DNA of 64,000 bases, from assembly GCF_000687935.1 (NCBI RefSeq), contig NZ_JHZZ01000001.1:3110001-3174000 (forward strand), written 5' to 3'. Both the position numbers and the translations under genes were made by a program. A model generated the notes under the pieces. It was given only the letters and a program-made list of their open reading frames with translations. It was not told the DNA's origin and ran no database searches. Shown here piece after piece: positions 46,878 to 58,652 of this stretch. The stretch is from Polaribacter sp. Hel_I_88 (GTDB lineage: Bacteria > Bacteroidota > Bacteroidia > Flavobacteriales > Flavobacteriaceae). How positions within the stretch are numbered: the stretch's first letter is position 1; each line of letters opens with the position of its first letter.

Positions 46878-47876
46878 TTATTGATAATTTGAAGTTGCCT
46901 TCTGGAGTTTTGCAAAAATTAGATTTCTAAATTTCTCTGGTTTTAAAATTTCAATAAGTTCGCCAAAACCTAAAATTTTACGTTCAAGTTCAAAATTTAT
47001 TTGAACAAAAATATTAAATATTACACCATCTTCTGTATGTTTTATGACTCTTTGAGATTTATGAAATGGTTTCGTAATTACATAAGGTGCATTCTTTTTT
47101 TCTATCCAAAATTGTATTCTTTGAGGTCTAGTATTAGAAACTGTTGCACCAATTACATCTTTATAATAAGTATCTCCATCAACATTTTCATCTTTATACT
47201 CAATATTATTTTCTTTGGATATTGCAATAATTCTATCTAAAGCTAATGTGTAAAATCTTTTTTTATTTAAACACAACACAAACCACCGATTATTAAATTC
47301 CTTTAATAACTGTGGATGCACAATCATATCACTTGGTTTATGTGCTTTAAAAGATTGATAATTTATAACAATTACTTTTTTCTGTTGAATTGCTTGATAA
47401 ATAGGATCTATAAATTCCAAACCTTTTAATTGTTCATTTTTATCTAAATGAATAATTGATTTTTTGTTTTTTTGTGATGAATATACAGAATCTTCCAACC
47501 GTTGTAAAACGCCATTCATCTCTTTAAATAAAGAGAAATCTTTAAACTGACGCAATAATTGTATGGCTTCATTCATCACTTTTACATCATTGTCTGTTAC
47601 AGGAATATTTGTGATGCTAAAATTGGGTTCACTATATTTATAAAACCGTTTTTCGTAAACTTCGATAGGTGCATTGTAACCCAATTTATCACTTCGCATT
47701 AATTGAATATCTAACTGAATAGTTCGTTTACTAACATTTATGTCTTTGCCTTCATATTCATACAAAGCATCAGAGCAGGCTTCAATTAAATCATCTAAAG
47801 TCCATTTTTTGAAGTTGTTGCGTAAACAATAATCAATGGTTTTGTATCTGATAAGTGCGTTTTTGTTGGATGCCAT
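46878..47876 (-). CDS. WYL-domain transcriptional regulator
   Basis: 332 residues: an N-terminal winged-helix segment (ALIRYKTIDYCLRN, INVSKRTIQLDIQLM), a WYL domain near 165-240 (VIVINYQSFKAHKPSDMIVHPQ is split here: INYQSF, MIVHPQLL, FNNRWFVLCLN), and a WCX-like C-terminus. WYL proteins sense nucleic acid ligands and often control defence or repair loci. The ATG at 47876 (MASNKNALIRYK) is preferred over a longer frame from 47930. The other repair genes lie divergent to it across the IS110 element. Confidence 0.88.
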   Translation of the reverse strand: MASNKNALIRYKTIDYCLRNNFKKWTLDDLIEACSDALYEYEGKDINVSKRTIQLDIQLMRSDKLGYNAPIEVYEKRFYKYSEPNFSITNIPVTDNDVKVMNEAIQLLRQFKDFSLFKEMNGVLQRLEDSVYSSQKNKKSIIHLDKNEQLKGLEFIDPIYQAIQQKKVIVINYQSFKAHKPSDMIVHPQLLKEFNNRWFVLCLNKKRFYTLALDRIIAISKENNIEYKDENVDGDTYYKDVIGATVSNTRPQRIQFWIEKKNAPYVITKPFHKSQRVIKHTEDGVIFNIFVQINFELERKILGFGELIEILKPEKFRNLIFAKLQKATSNYQ

Positions 47877-47952
47877 TTTATTGTGTTTATGCTGATAAAT
47901 TAGACGCAAAGTTCGCAAAGTTTTACGCAAAAGTTCGAAAATTATAACGAGT

Positions 47953-48001
47953 TGTCAGTTCGAGTGAAATTTCTTTTTCAGAAATTTTGTATCGAGAACA
48001 G
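47953..48001. repeat. 49-bp direct repeat, left of the IS110 element
   Basis: Identical over 49 bases to 49491-49539: starts TGTCAGTTCGAGTGAAATTT and ends TGTATCGAGAACAG. It includes an inner hairpin AAATTTCT/AGAAATTT. Similarity continues weakly about 30 bases further right in both copies. A diverged copy lies at 12682-12728. Confidence 0.9.
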
Positions 48002-48085
48002 GTTTAAATATCAAAGTTATCAATAAAAATAATAAACTTTTTAATTGAGATGATTACATCCAGTTTTGTACACACAGTTTTATCA

Positions 48086-48113
48086 TTTCTCTTCCGAAAT
48101 TTCGGAAGAGAAA
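48086..48113. repeat. Perfect 28-bp palindrome
   Basis: TTTCTCTTCCGAAA followed directly by its reverse complement. It lies between the direct repeat and the transposase gene and may be part of the IS left flank or an older target site. Confidence 0.9.
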
Positions 48114-48248
48114 TCTCATAAAGTAGCTCACTCAAAATTTAGCACGATTATGTGATTTCTCCTAAAAAGTCCTTTAGATTAGCAAAGTATAATTATTGCA
48201 TTTAATTCATATATTTAGAACACTAAAGAATTGTTACTTTTTTAATGA

Positions 48249-48414
48249 AAAAGAATGGAGTGAACTTGTCAAAAGTCCAGATTAATAAGATCTATACTTC
48301 GTATTAGTCTCCATTCTTTTATTACCGATTACAAAGGACCAAATAGAATTTCAGCTTCGCCCTTTTAAAGGTTTTAGTCAACGTAATCATCTTTTACTAA
48401 CACAAAACAAAATT
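48249..48414 (+). ncRNA. Candidate bridge RNA region of the IS110 element
   Basis: In IS110-group elements (IS621) a guide RNA is encoded in the non-coding end upstream of the recombinase. Here AAAAGAATGGAG (48249-48260) pairs perfectly with CTCCATTCTTTT (48309-48320), enclosing a 48-base loop, and a second inverted repeat CCTTTTAAAGG lies further on. Loop-to-target matching cannot be tested because the element ends are unknown. Confidence 0.45.
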
Positions 48415-49410
48415 ATGAAAATTAAACAAACTATTGGTATTGACATTAGCAAATTAACTTTTGATGTCCGTATTCACAGTAACCAGTGTTATCAATCATT
48501 TGAAAACAACTCAAAAGGATTTAAAGCACTTGTAAAATGGGTCGAAAAAAACAACCCAATTTCTAAAGAGCAAACTTTATTTGTTTTAGAACATACAGGT
48601 ATTTATTCTGAAGAAATCTCATTATTTTTTGATATAAATAACTTTTATTTTGCACTAATTCCAGGTTTAGAAATAAAGAAATCCCTTGGTATTTCTAGAG
48701 GAAAAGATGATAAAGTAGATGCCACAAAAATAGCACTTTATGGGTATCGATTAAGAGATGAAATTAAACCTTATAAACTTCCATCAAAAAATATTCATCA
48801 ACTAAAACGCTTATTAACATTAAGAGAAAGGCTAGTAAAACAAAATGCTGGTTATAAAGCAACACTTAAAGAACAAAAAAGAATTTATACTAGAAAAGAG
48901 AATCAACTTCTTATAGAAACCCAAGAGAAAATGATAAAATATTTTACCAAACAAATTAAGAATATTGAGGCTGAAATGAACGTAATAATTAAGGCTAATG
49001 AACAACTTAAAAAACAATATAAACTAATTGTGAGTATCAAAGGAGTGGGTAGTCAGACAGCTTTATTTATGATTGTAACAACAAACGGATTTACAAAGTT
49101 TGCTTCTTGGAGAAAGTTTGCTTCTTATTGTGGAATTGCACCTTTCCCTAATACCTCTGGAACAAGTATTAGAGGAAGAACTAAAGTGAGTAATCTTGCT
49201 AACAAAAAAATAAAAAGCCTCTTTGATATGTGTGCAAAATCAGCAATACAAAATAACCCAGAAATGAAAATATTTTACCATAGAAGACTCGAACAAGGAA
49301 AAAATAAAATGAGCACAATTAACATCATAAGAAATAAACTATTATCACGAATTTTTGCTACTATAAAAAGACAAACTCCTTATGTAGATGTATTAAAATA
49401 TGCTGCGTAA
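48415..49410 (+). CDS. IS110-family transposase (DEDD recombinase)
   Basis: 331 residues. The RuvC-like N-terminal domain has the DEDD residues in TIGIDISKLTFDVRI, FVLEHTGIYS and SRGKDDKVDATKIALYG; the C-terminal Transposase_20 domain begins at LIVSIKGVGSQTALFMI and carries ASYCGIAPFPNTSGTSIRGR with the Ser region that is nucleophilic in IS621. The chain is complete with no stops, so the element may be active. There is one gene only. Confidence 0.95.
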   Translation: MKIKQTIGIDISKLTFDVRIHSNQCYQSFENNSKGFKALVKWVEKNNPISKEQTLFVLEHTGIYSEEISLFFDINNFYFALIPGLEIKKSLGISRGKDDKVDATKIALYGYRLRDEIKPYKLPSKNIHQLKRLLTLRERLVKQNAGYKATLKEQKRIYTRKENQLLIETQEKMIKYFTKQIKNIEAEMNVIIKANEQLKKQYKLIVSIKGVGSQTALFMIVTTNGFTKFASWRKFASYCGIAPFPNTSGTSIRGRTKVSNLANKKIKSLFDMCAKSAIQNNPEMKIFYHRRLEQGKNKMSTINIIRNKLLSRIFATIKRQTPYVDVLKYAA

Positions 49411-49490
49411 ATAAATCAAAATATATTTGGTAAAGTCATAGAATACGAAATGACAAATTGTATGTTTAAAATTTAGTTAGACGTTTACAA

Positions 49491-49539
49491 TGTCAGTTCG
49501 AGTGAAATTTCTTTTTCAGAAATTTTGTATCGAGAACAG
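49491..49539. repeat. 49-bp direct repeat, right of the IS110 element
   Basis: Identical copy of 47953-48001. It lies about 80 bases after the transposase stop and before the rtcB leader. Confidence 0.9.
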
Positions 49540-49630
49540 CTTTAAACCTAAAAAATTTTCAATAAAAATAACATTTAATTTTAACTGCGCAAATAGATTG
49601 CGTAATTAAGTTAGATTTTTGTATCAGATT

Positions 49631-51670
<2,040 letters not shown>

Positions 51671-51679
51671 AAAAATGAA

Positions 51680-52438
51680 ATGGAAATAAATAACAAACTA
51701 AAAGTAATAGAAAAAAGCAAAAATGTAAACATCCTTTTTGCTTGCGAATCTGGAAGTAGAGCTTGGGGTTTTGCTTCACCAGATTCAGATTTTGATGTAC
51801 GTTTTATATACACAAAACCATTAGAATGGTATTTGTCAGTATTAGAAAAAAAAGATTCCATAGATATTATGGATGGAGATTTTGATGCTGTTGGTTGGGA
51901 AATCAAAAAACAATTAAAGTTGATGATGAAATCGAACATCCCAGCTTTAGAACATTTGTTTTCGCCAATAATTTATAAAGGTAATGATGTTTTGGTTGAT
52001 GAAATGAGAGCAATTGGTTTGGAATGTTTTTCGCCCATAAAATCGATGTTTCATTATTTGAGTATGAGCAAAAAGTATGAAGCTAAATTACATAAAGAAG
52101 AGGTTAAGTTAAAAGATTTATTTTATGCTTTAAGAACTGCTTTTGCAGGAAAATGGATTTTAGAAAACAATTCTTTACCTCCAGTAATTTTTGAAAAAAT
52201 GTTGCATTTAGTTGATGAAAATTCAGAAAATGAAATTAGAAACTTAATGAAAATTAAAAGTGAAAATGGAGAAAGCTATTTGCATCCAAAGAATGAAAAA
52301 GTTGTAAATTTAGTTTCAGAAATTATTGCTAAAAATTGTAAATATGCAAAAACTTTACCATCAGGAAAACCAAATAAAGATAAAATTAATAGTTTTCTAT
52401 ATAAAATATTAACAAATGAAAACAATATCAGCACTTAA
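51680..52438 (+). CDS. RlaP-type nucleotidyltransferase 1
   Basis: 252 residues of the PF10127 group (RNA-ligase-associated polymerase beta-like). The active site is ACESGSRAWGFASPDSDFDV with the GS motif and the Asp pair SDFDVRF; a third acidic residue is expected in DIMDGDFDAVGWE. A helical half follows. RlaP proteins are thought to add nucleotides to damaged RNA ends, and they co-occur with RtcB. Overlaps the second nucleotidyltransferase by 23 bases. Confidence 0.88.
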   Translation: MEINNKLKVIEKSKNVNILFACESGSRAWGFASPDSDFDVRFIYTKPLEWYLSVLEKKDSIDIMDGDFDAVGWEIKKQLKLMMKSNIPALEHLFSPIIYKGNDVLVDEMRAIGLECFSPIKSMFHYLSMSKKYEAKLHKEEVKLKDLFYALRTAFAGKWILENNSLPPVIFEKMLHLVDENSENEIRNLMKIKSENGESYLHPKNEKVVNLVSEIIAKNCKYAKTLPSGKPNKDKINSFLYKILTNENNIST

Positions 52439-53471
52439 AAAATCAGGAAGCATAATATTTGAATGTATAAGTGGTAGCAAGGCTTATGGTCTTGCTACGC
52501 CTAATTCTGATACAGATATTAGAGGCGTTTTTATATTACCAAAAGAACAATTTTATTCGTTAGATTATGTTGGTCAAATTAATAACGAAACAAATGATGA
52601 GGCTTATTATGAATTGCGAAAATTTATAGAATTATGTGCTAAAAACAATCCCAATATTTTAGAAATGCTTAATGTGCCTGATGAATGTGTTTTGTATAAA
52701 CATCCATTATTTGATGAAATAAAGGAAGAAATTTTCTTATCGAAATTATGCAAAGATACTTTCGCAAACTATGCGTTTACGCAAATTAAAAAAGCACGAG
52801 GATTAAACAAGAAAATAACAAATCCTGTTGAAAAAAAAAGAAAATCTGTTGATGATTTTTGTTTTATTAGAACTGGTAAAAAATCGATAAAATTAGTTGA
52901 CTTTTTATCAGAAAATAATTTAAAAAGTGCCTTTTGTGGTTTAGTTAAGATACCTCATATAAAAGATTGTTTTAATCTGTTTTATAGCGAAACTGAAAAC
53001 TATCAAGGTGTTTCTAGAGAAAATGCCAATGAAGTATGTTTAAGTTCGGTTGATAAAACTGAGCAGGCTATTGCAATGCTCTATTTTAATAAGGATGGTT
53101 ATTCAACATATTGTAAAAAGTACAAAGAGTATTGGTCTTGGGTAGAGAAAAGAAATAGGGAACGTTATAAAAGTAATATTTCTCATGATAAAAATTACGA
53201 TGCTAAAAATATGATGCACACTTTTAGACTGCTAAATATGGCAAAGGAAATAGGAGAGGAGAGTATAATTAATGTAAAAAGAAAAGACAGAGATTTTTTA
53301 TTGTTAATTAAAAATGCTGAATTTGAATATGAAGATTTAGTTGAAAAAGCTGAAATTATTAAAAATCAATTAGATGTTATTTACGCATTATCTAATCTTC
53401 AAGAAAAGCCAGATTTAAGAGTCGTAAATGAGTTGTTAGTTTCTTTGAGAAGTAAGTTTTACTCATTTTAA
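52416..53471 (+). CDS. RlaP-type nucleotidyltransferase 2
   Basis: 351 residues, a paralogue of the preceding protein. The motif is ECISGSKAYGLATPNSDTDI followed by RGVFIL, with the GS and SDTD acidic site; the helical part is longer (about residues 90-351). It starts inside the first gene, so the pair is coupled. The two differ enough in sequence to act on different ends or steps. It ends the operon; a 121-base gap leads to the TamB gene. Confidence 0.88.
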   Translation: MKTISALKKSGSIIFECISGSKAYGLATPNSDTDIRGVFILPKEQFYSLDYVGQINNETNDEAYYELRKFIELCAKNNPNILEMLNVPDECVLYKHPLFDEIKEEIFLSKLCKDTFANYAFTQIKKARGLNKKITNPVEKKRKSVDDFCFIRTGKKSIKLVDFLSENNLKSAFCGLVKIPHIKDCFNLFYSETENYQGVSRENANEVCLSSVDKTEQAIAMLYFNKDGYSTYCKKYKEYWSWVEKRNRERYKSNISHDKNYDAKNMMHTFRLLNMAKEIGEESIINVKRKDRDFLLLIKNAEFEYEDLVEKAEIIKNQLDVIYALSNLQEKPDLRVVNELLVSLRSKFYSF

Positions 53472-53592
53472 AATGATATATAAAAACTTATTTCATCAAC
53501 ACAAAAACATTGCAAAAGAGTTAAAAAATTATTCAAAAAAGATAATTTTGTGATTAGAGTATAAATATCTTTACATTTCTAAAATCAACTAA

Positions 53593-56500
53593 TTGTCTGT
53601 TAAAAAAACAAAGAAAAGAAAGTATCGTTTTGTAAGAAGATTACTTCGTGTTTTATTAGGAGTTGCTATTTTCTTTTTTCTAATATACTTATTTATCAGA
53701 AGTCCTTGGGGACAAAATATCATTGTAGACAAAGCAACCAACTACGTTGCTAACAAAACCAATACAACTGTAGAAATTGATAAAGCTTTTATAACTTTCG
53801 ATGGAAATTTAAAAGTTGAAGGGTTATTTTTGAATGATAAAAAAGGCGATACACTTATATATTCCAAATCTTTAGAAGCCAATTTACCACTTTGGGGTTT
53901 GATAAATGGAACTGCTTTAGGGGTAGATGATGTAAAATGGAATGGGTTAAAAGCCAATATTATTAGAAAAGATACTATTTCTGGTTATAATTTTCAGTTT
54001 TTAATAGATGCTTTTGCAACAAACGCTTCAAATACAGTTACAAAAGATACCACAACAACTTCATCAACTTCGCCAGAAATTGTTATTGGAAGTTTACATT
54101 TATCTGCAATAGATGTTGTTTACCTTGATATTCCTTTAGGAATTGACAGCAGCTTTAAAGTTGGCGAATTGCAAACAAGCATGGAAACTTTAGATCTTGA
54201 AAATATGATTTTTAGTTTGAATGATATATTTTTATCCAACTCAAACATTAAATATATTCAAACTCCAGTTTTAATTGCATCAACTGAAGAAGCTCCTTTA
54301 CCAAAATTATCCGCAGAAAATATTGATATAAAAAATACACAGGTTTATTACAAGGCAGAAGAAAATAATTTGTTGGCAGATTTAAACCTTGTAGATGTTG
54401 AGGTAGAAAATCCGAACTTCAATTTACAAGAATCTATTTTTAAGATTGATAAAATTGCGCTAAGAGATTCTAAAACGCTTGTTGAAATGCAAACTGCAAG
54501 AAATTCTAATCCAGAAACTAACAAATCAGAATTTATTTGGCCATTAATTACGTTAGATGTTGGCGAAATTGATATTGAGAATAATTCGATTAATTACATA
54601 GTAAACAACACTAAAATAAATAAAAATGCTTTTGATGCTAATGCAATTTCTTTGCAAGATGTAAATTTAAAAGCATCCACAATTTTTTATAAAGACAAAA
54701 ATGCAAGGTTGTTAATTGATACTTTTAATTTTAACGAAACCTCTGGCATCAACCTAAAAAAATTGAATTTAAATGTTGAACTAACAGATAAAAGTTTAGA
54801 TGTTACGAATTTAGATGTTGAATTTAACAACAATAAATTAAAAGCAAACGCGAGTGTAAATTACAGTTCATTATCGCAATTTATTGCTTCACCAGAAACA
54901 GCAAATTTAAAAGTCTCTTTATCGTCATTTAATATATTTTTAAAAGAATTACTTAAGATAGAACCTTCTTTAAGAAACAATAAAATTATAAACGATGTAA
55001 GTAAAAAACCATTTACAGGAAATTTTTATGCAGATGGAACTTTCGCAAACATAGAAATTTTTAACAGTAAAGTTTTATGGGGGAAATCCACTCAAGTTTA
55101 TGTAAATGGAATTCTTGAAAACGTTACAAATCCTGATAAAATTGCTTTCAATATTCCTGATTTTAAAGCAGAAACTATTAAAAAAGATTTGTTGGTATTT
55201 GTAAATGAAGAAGATTTAGGAATTCAAATTCCAGAAAAAGTATCTTTAACAGGTCAAATTAATGGAGGGTTAAAAGATATTGCTACCAAGCTAAACTTAA
55301 CATCATCTCAAGGAGTTATTGCATTAAATGGTACTTTCAAAAACACAAAAACAATTGCTTTTGATGCTGCTATTAATGTAGAAAATTACAAATTAAATAA
55401 ACTTCTAAAAAATAATCAATTAGGAGAAATCTCTATCAATGTAAATGCAAAAGGAAGTGGAAAATCATTGAACGACTTAGATGCTACTTTAAATGCAACT
55501 GTTTCTGATTTTAAATTCAAAAATTATACAATAAAAGATTTAAATTTAGAAGGAAACTTTAAAGACGGTAATGGAAAATTAGCATCAAAGTATAAAGATG
55601 AGAATTTAAACATCACTTTAGACGCTTTGGTAAATTTAGATACTGTAAATACAAAAGCTTCTGCAACTATTAATTTAATTGGTGCAGATTTACAAGGTTT
55701 GGGAATTATGCAACGTAATGTAAAAACGGGTATGGATATTTCCTTAGAATTTAATGGAAATTTAGACAATTACAAAGTAGATGCAGACGTAACTAATGGA
55801 GCAGTTGTGTACGATAATAGAACCTATTTATTAGGTGCTATAATTGCAAATGGTTTTGTTGATAAGGACACTACATCAATTACTATAAAAAATAAATTAA
55901 TTGATTTGGACTTGCAATCTAACACAGATCCTGCTTCTTTTAGTAAAGCTATACAACAACATATAGCAAGTTATTTTTATAGAGATGTTGTTACAAAAGA
56001 TACACTTACAAATCCTGTAGATCTAAAATTAAAGAGTAAAATTACCCAAACTTCATTATTGAGTGATGTGTTTCTAGTAAACTTAAAAGATATTGATACC
56101 ATTGATATTTCTTTAGATTTTAACGAAGCTAAAAGAAAATTAGACGCAAAAATTACAGCTCCACACATAAATTATAGTGGCAACGAATTAGATAGTTTGG
56201 CTTTTACAATGAATACAGATCAGGATAATTTCAACTTTAAAATTGGTTTTAAAGACATTATTGCAAACCCTCTAAATATTCCAAGAACCATAATTACAGG
56301 AAACCAAACAAATAATGAATTGTCATTAAATTTTGCAGGTTTTCACAAAGGCGAAACTTTAATGAACGTAAATACTAAAATTAAAGGAAATAGAGATCGT
56401 TTACGTTTTACGGTTAATCCAGATAGTTTAATTCTGAACAGAAATAAATGGAATATTCCAACTGATAATGAAATTGTTTTTACTGAAGATAATAATCTAT

Positions 56501-58647
56501 CATTTTCAAATTTTAAAATTGATAGACAAAATCAATCGATAGAAATTACAGATAAATTACCTAATGTTACTAAGAATCACATAGCAATAACCTATAATAA
56601 TTTTAAAATTAGCGAGGTTTTTAATTACTTAAATCCTACTAAAAATTTAGCAACAGGAGTTTTAAATGGAGATTTTGTATTGGAAGATCCTTTTAACGAT
56701 ACAGGAATTATTGCAAATTTAAGTGTAAGTAAATTTAAAGTTTTAAAAACAGATTTAGGTACTTTAACCATGGATGCAAAATCCTTAGGAAATAATAATT
56801 ATGATTTTAGCGCGAAGTTAAAAGAAGGAGATATCGATTTAAATGTAACAGGAGATTATTTTGTAGAAAATACAGATGCTAATCTAAATTTAAATTTGGC
56901 AATTAATGAATTTAAGATGCAGGCATTAAACTCACTTTCTTTAGGAGAAATTAAAGAAACTAGTGGTAGTTTTTCTGGTGATTTTAATGTGAAAGGAACA
57001 ACTTCTAATCCTAAATATAATGGCGAATTAAATTTTAAAGATGCTGTTTTTAATATCACAAAATTAAATACAAAATTCACTTTACAAAACGAAAAATTAA
57101 GTGTAGATAATGCTGGTTTTTCTATGAATAATTTTACGGTTTTAGATGCTAAAAAGAATGCTTTAGTGCTGTCTGGATCCATAGGAACAGAAAGTTTTTT
57201 AAATCCAACTTTTAAATTAGATTTAAAAGCCAATAATTTTAGAGTATTAAATGCTACTAAAGAAGATAACCCAACATTGTTTGGTTTGGCAACTTTAAAT
57301 GCAAAAGCAAAACTTACTGGAGATTTACAAATTCCAAAATTAAATGCAACTGTTACAGTTGGTGCAGATACAAATTTAACCTATGTTTTACCAGCAACCT
57401 ATGCTAACATAGAAAACAGAGATGAAGTTGTTGCTTTTGTTAATCGTGAAAATCCAGATGCAATTTTAACACAAACTGAAGAAAAAACTGCCATTATTAG
57501 TGGTTTTGATATTAAGACCACATTAAAGATTGATAAAAAAGCAGCTGTAACAGTTGTTTTAAATGAAGATACAGGTGATAATTTTAAAATTTCTGGCTCA
57601 GGAGATTTTATTTTTACAATGTTGCCTAATGGCAGATTAACGCTAACAGGAGGTTATGAAGTTGCAAGTGGGCATTATGAGTTAAACCTTTATAATTTAG
57701 TAAATAGAAAGTTTAATTTAGTGCCTGGAAGTAGAATTTCTTGGTCTGGAGATCCTTTTGATGCCGATTTAAATGTTACTGCAAGTTATAAAATAGAAAC
57801 ATCTGCTTCACCATTAATGGCTAGTCAAATTTCTAACGAAGATCCATCTGTAAAAAATAGATTTAAACAAGTTTTACCATTTAATGTGTATTTAAATATT
57901 GATGGTGAATTGTTGCAACCCAAAATTTCTTTTGCCTTAAATATGCCAGAAGAAGAGCAAGGAGCAATTGGTGGGCAAGTTTATGGTAGAGTACAACAAG
58001 TAAATCAACAAGAAGAAGAACTAAATAAACAGGTTTTTTCTTTATTGGTTTTAAATAGATTTTATCCAAATTCAGGAAGTGATGGTAGTTCAGGTGGTTT
58101 TGCAACCATTGCAAGAGACAATTTAAATGATGCAGTTTCTGGACAATTAAATGCTTTTTCTGACAATCTTTTAGGTGGTTCTGGAATCGAATTAGATTTC
58201 GATTTAAATAGTTATACTGATTATCAAGGAGCAAGTGCAACAGATAGAACTCAATTGGGTGTAACAGCACAAAAAAAGCTGTTTAACGAACGCTTAACTG
58301 TAAGAGTTGGTAGTGATGTAGATTTGCAAGGAACCAGTTCTACAGGAGAAACATCACCTTTAATTGGTAATGTAAGTATTGAGTATAAACTATCTGAAGA
58401 TGGCAGATATCGTATAAAAGGTTTTAGAAAAAGTGAGTTCGAAAATGTAATTGATGGGCAAACTATTGTAAGCGGAATTGCATTAATTTTTACACAAGAG
58501 TTTAATGAGTTTAATGAACTATGGGATGCTATTTTTAGGGCGAAAGAAGATGAAGAGGAAATTCAAAAAGCAAAAGAAGCTGCAGAAGCAAAATTAAAAG
58601 AGAAACAAGCAGCAACTAACAAGAGCATTCAAAAGAAAAAGAATTAA
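53593..58647 (+). CDS. tamB: Translocation/assembly module TamB-like protein (2)
   Basis: 1684 residues: N-terminal anchor (RRLLRVLLGVAIFFFLIYLF), a long chain of beta repeats, and the C-terminal DUF490 domain (about 1330-1640: NGRLTLTGGYEVASGHYEL, GSRISWSGDPFDADLNVTAS), with a Lys/Glu-rich helical tail. The start is TTG at 53593. TamB spans the periplasm and with an Omp85 protein moves lipid or protein to the outer membrane. It is 5 bases upstream of the TamL gene, which confirms the partner. It is longer than the first TamB of the window. Confidence 0.93.
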   Translation: MSVKKTKKRKYRFVRRLLRVLLGVAIFFFLIYLFIRSPWGQNIIVDKATNYVANKTNTTVEIDKAFITFDGNLKVEGLFLNDKKGDTLIYSKSLEANLPLWGLINGTALGVDDVKWNGLKANIIRKDTISGYNFQFLIDAFATNASNTVTKDTTTTSSTSPEIVIGSLHLSAIDVVYLDIPLGIDSSFKVGELQTSMETLDLENMIFSLNDIFLSNSNIKYIQTPVLIASTEEAPLPKLSAENIDIKNTQVYYKAEENNLLADLNLVDVEVENPNFNLQESIFKIDKIALRDSKTLVEMQTARNSNPETNKSEFIWPLITLDVGEIDIENNSINYIVNNTKINKNAFDANAISLQDVNLKASTIFYKDKNARLLIDTFNFNETSGINLKKLNLNVELTDKSLDVTNLDVEFNNNKLKANASVNYSSLSQFIASPETANLKVSLSSFNIFLKELLKIEPSLRNNKIINDVSKKPFTGNFYADGTFANIEIFNSKVLWGKSTQVYVNGILENVTNPDKIAFNIPDFKAETIKKDLLVFVNEEDLGIQIPEKVSLTGQINGGLKDIATKLNLTSSQGVIALNGTFKNTKTIAFDAAINVENYKLNKLLKNNQLGEISINVNAKGSGKSLNDLDATLNATVSDFKFKNYTIKDLNLEGNFKDGNGKLASKYKDENLNITLDALVNLDTVNTKASATINLIGADLQGLGIMQRNVKTGMDISLEFNGNLDNYKVDADVTNGAVVYDNRTYLLGAIIANGFVDKDTTSITIKNKLIDLDLQSNTDPASFSKAIQQHIASYFYRDVVTKDTLTNPVDLKLKSKITQTSLLSDVFLVNLKDIDTIDISLDFNEAKRKLDAKITAPHINYSGNELDSLAFTMNTDQDNFNFKIGFKDIIANPLNIPRTIITGNQTNNELSLNFAGFHKGETLMNVNTKIKGNRDRLRFTVNPDSLILNRNKWNIPTDNEIVFTEDNNLSFSNFKIDRQNQSIEITDKLPNVTKNHIAITYNNFKISEVFNYLNPTKNLATGVLNGDFVLEDPFNDTGIIANLSVSKFKVLKTDLGTLTMDAKSLGNNNYDFSAKLKEGDIDLNVTGDYFVENTDANLNLNLAINEFKMQALNSLSLGEIKETSGSFSGDFNVKGTTSNPKYNGELNFKDAVFNITKLNTKFTLQNEKLSVDNAGFSMNNFTVLDAKKNALVLSGSIGTESFLNPTFKLDLKANNFRVLNATKEDNPTLFGLATLNAKAKLTGDLQIPKLNATVTVGADTNLTYVLPATYANIENRDEVVAFVNRENPDAILTQTEEKTAIISGFDIKTTLKIDKKAAVTVVLNEDTGDNFKISGSGDFIFTMLPNGRLTLTGGYEVASGHYELNLYNLVNRKFNLVPGSRISWSGDPFDADLNVTASYKIETSASPLMASQISNEDPSVKNRFKQVLPFNVYLNIDGELLQPKISFALNMPEEEQGAIGGQVYGRVQQVNQQEEELNKQVFSLLVLNRFYPNSGSDGSSGGFATIARDNLNDAVSGQLNAFSDNLLGGSGIELDFDLNSYTDYQGASATDRTQLGVTAQKKLFNERLTVRVGSDVDLQGTSSTGETSPLIGNVSIEYKLSEDGRYRIKGFRKSEFENVIDGQTIVSGIALIFTQEFNEFNELWDAIFRAKEDEEEIQKAKEAAEAKLKEKQAATNKSIQKKKN

Positions 58648-58652
58648 TTTTA

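Larger units (their letters stand above)
48002..49490 (+). mobile_element. IS110-family insertion element (outer limits approximate)
   Basis: One transposase gene (48415-49410) with a long upstream non-coding stretch is the plan of IS110-group elements, which do not need terminal inverted repeats. The element lies between two identical 49-bp repeats; its true ends are inside this range and cannot be fixed from sequence alone. It separates the WYL-regulator arm from rtcB. Confidence 0.65.

Noticed and set aside
57881..58270. 129-codon reading frame on the minus strand within tamB
   Set aside because: His/Leu-rich product typical of the antisense of a real AT-rich gene, with no promoter or family match.
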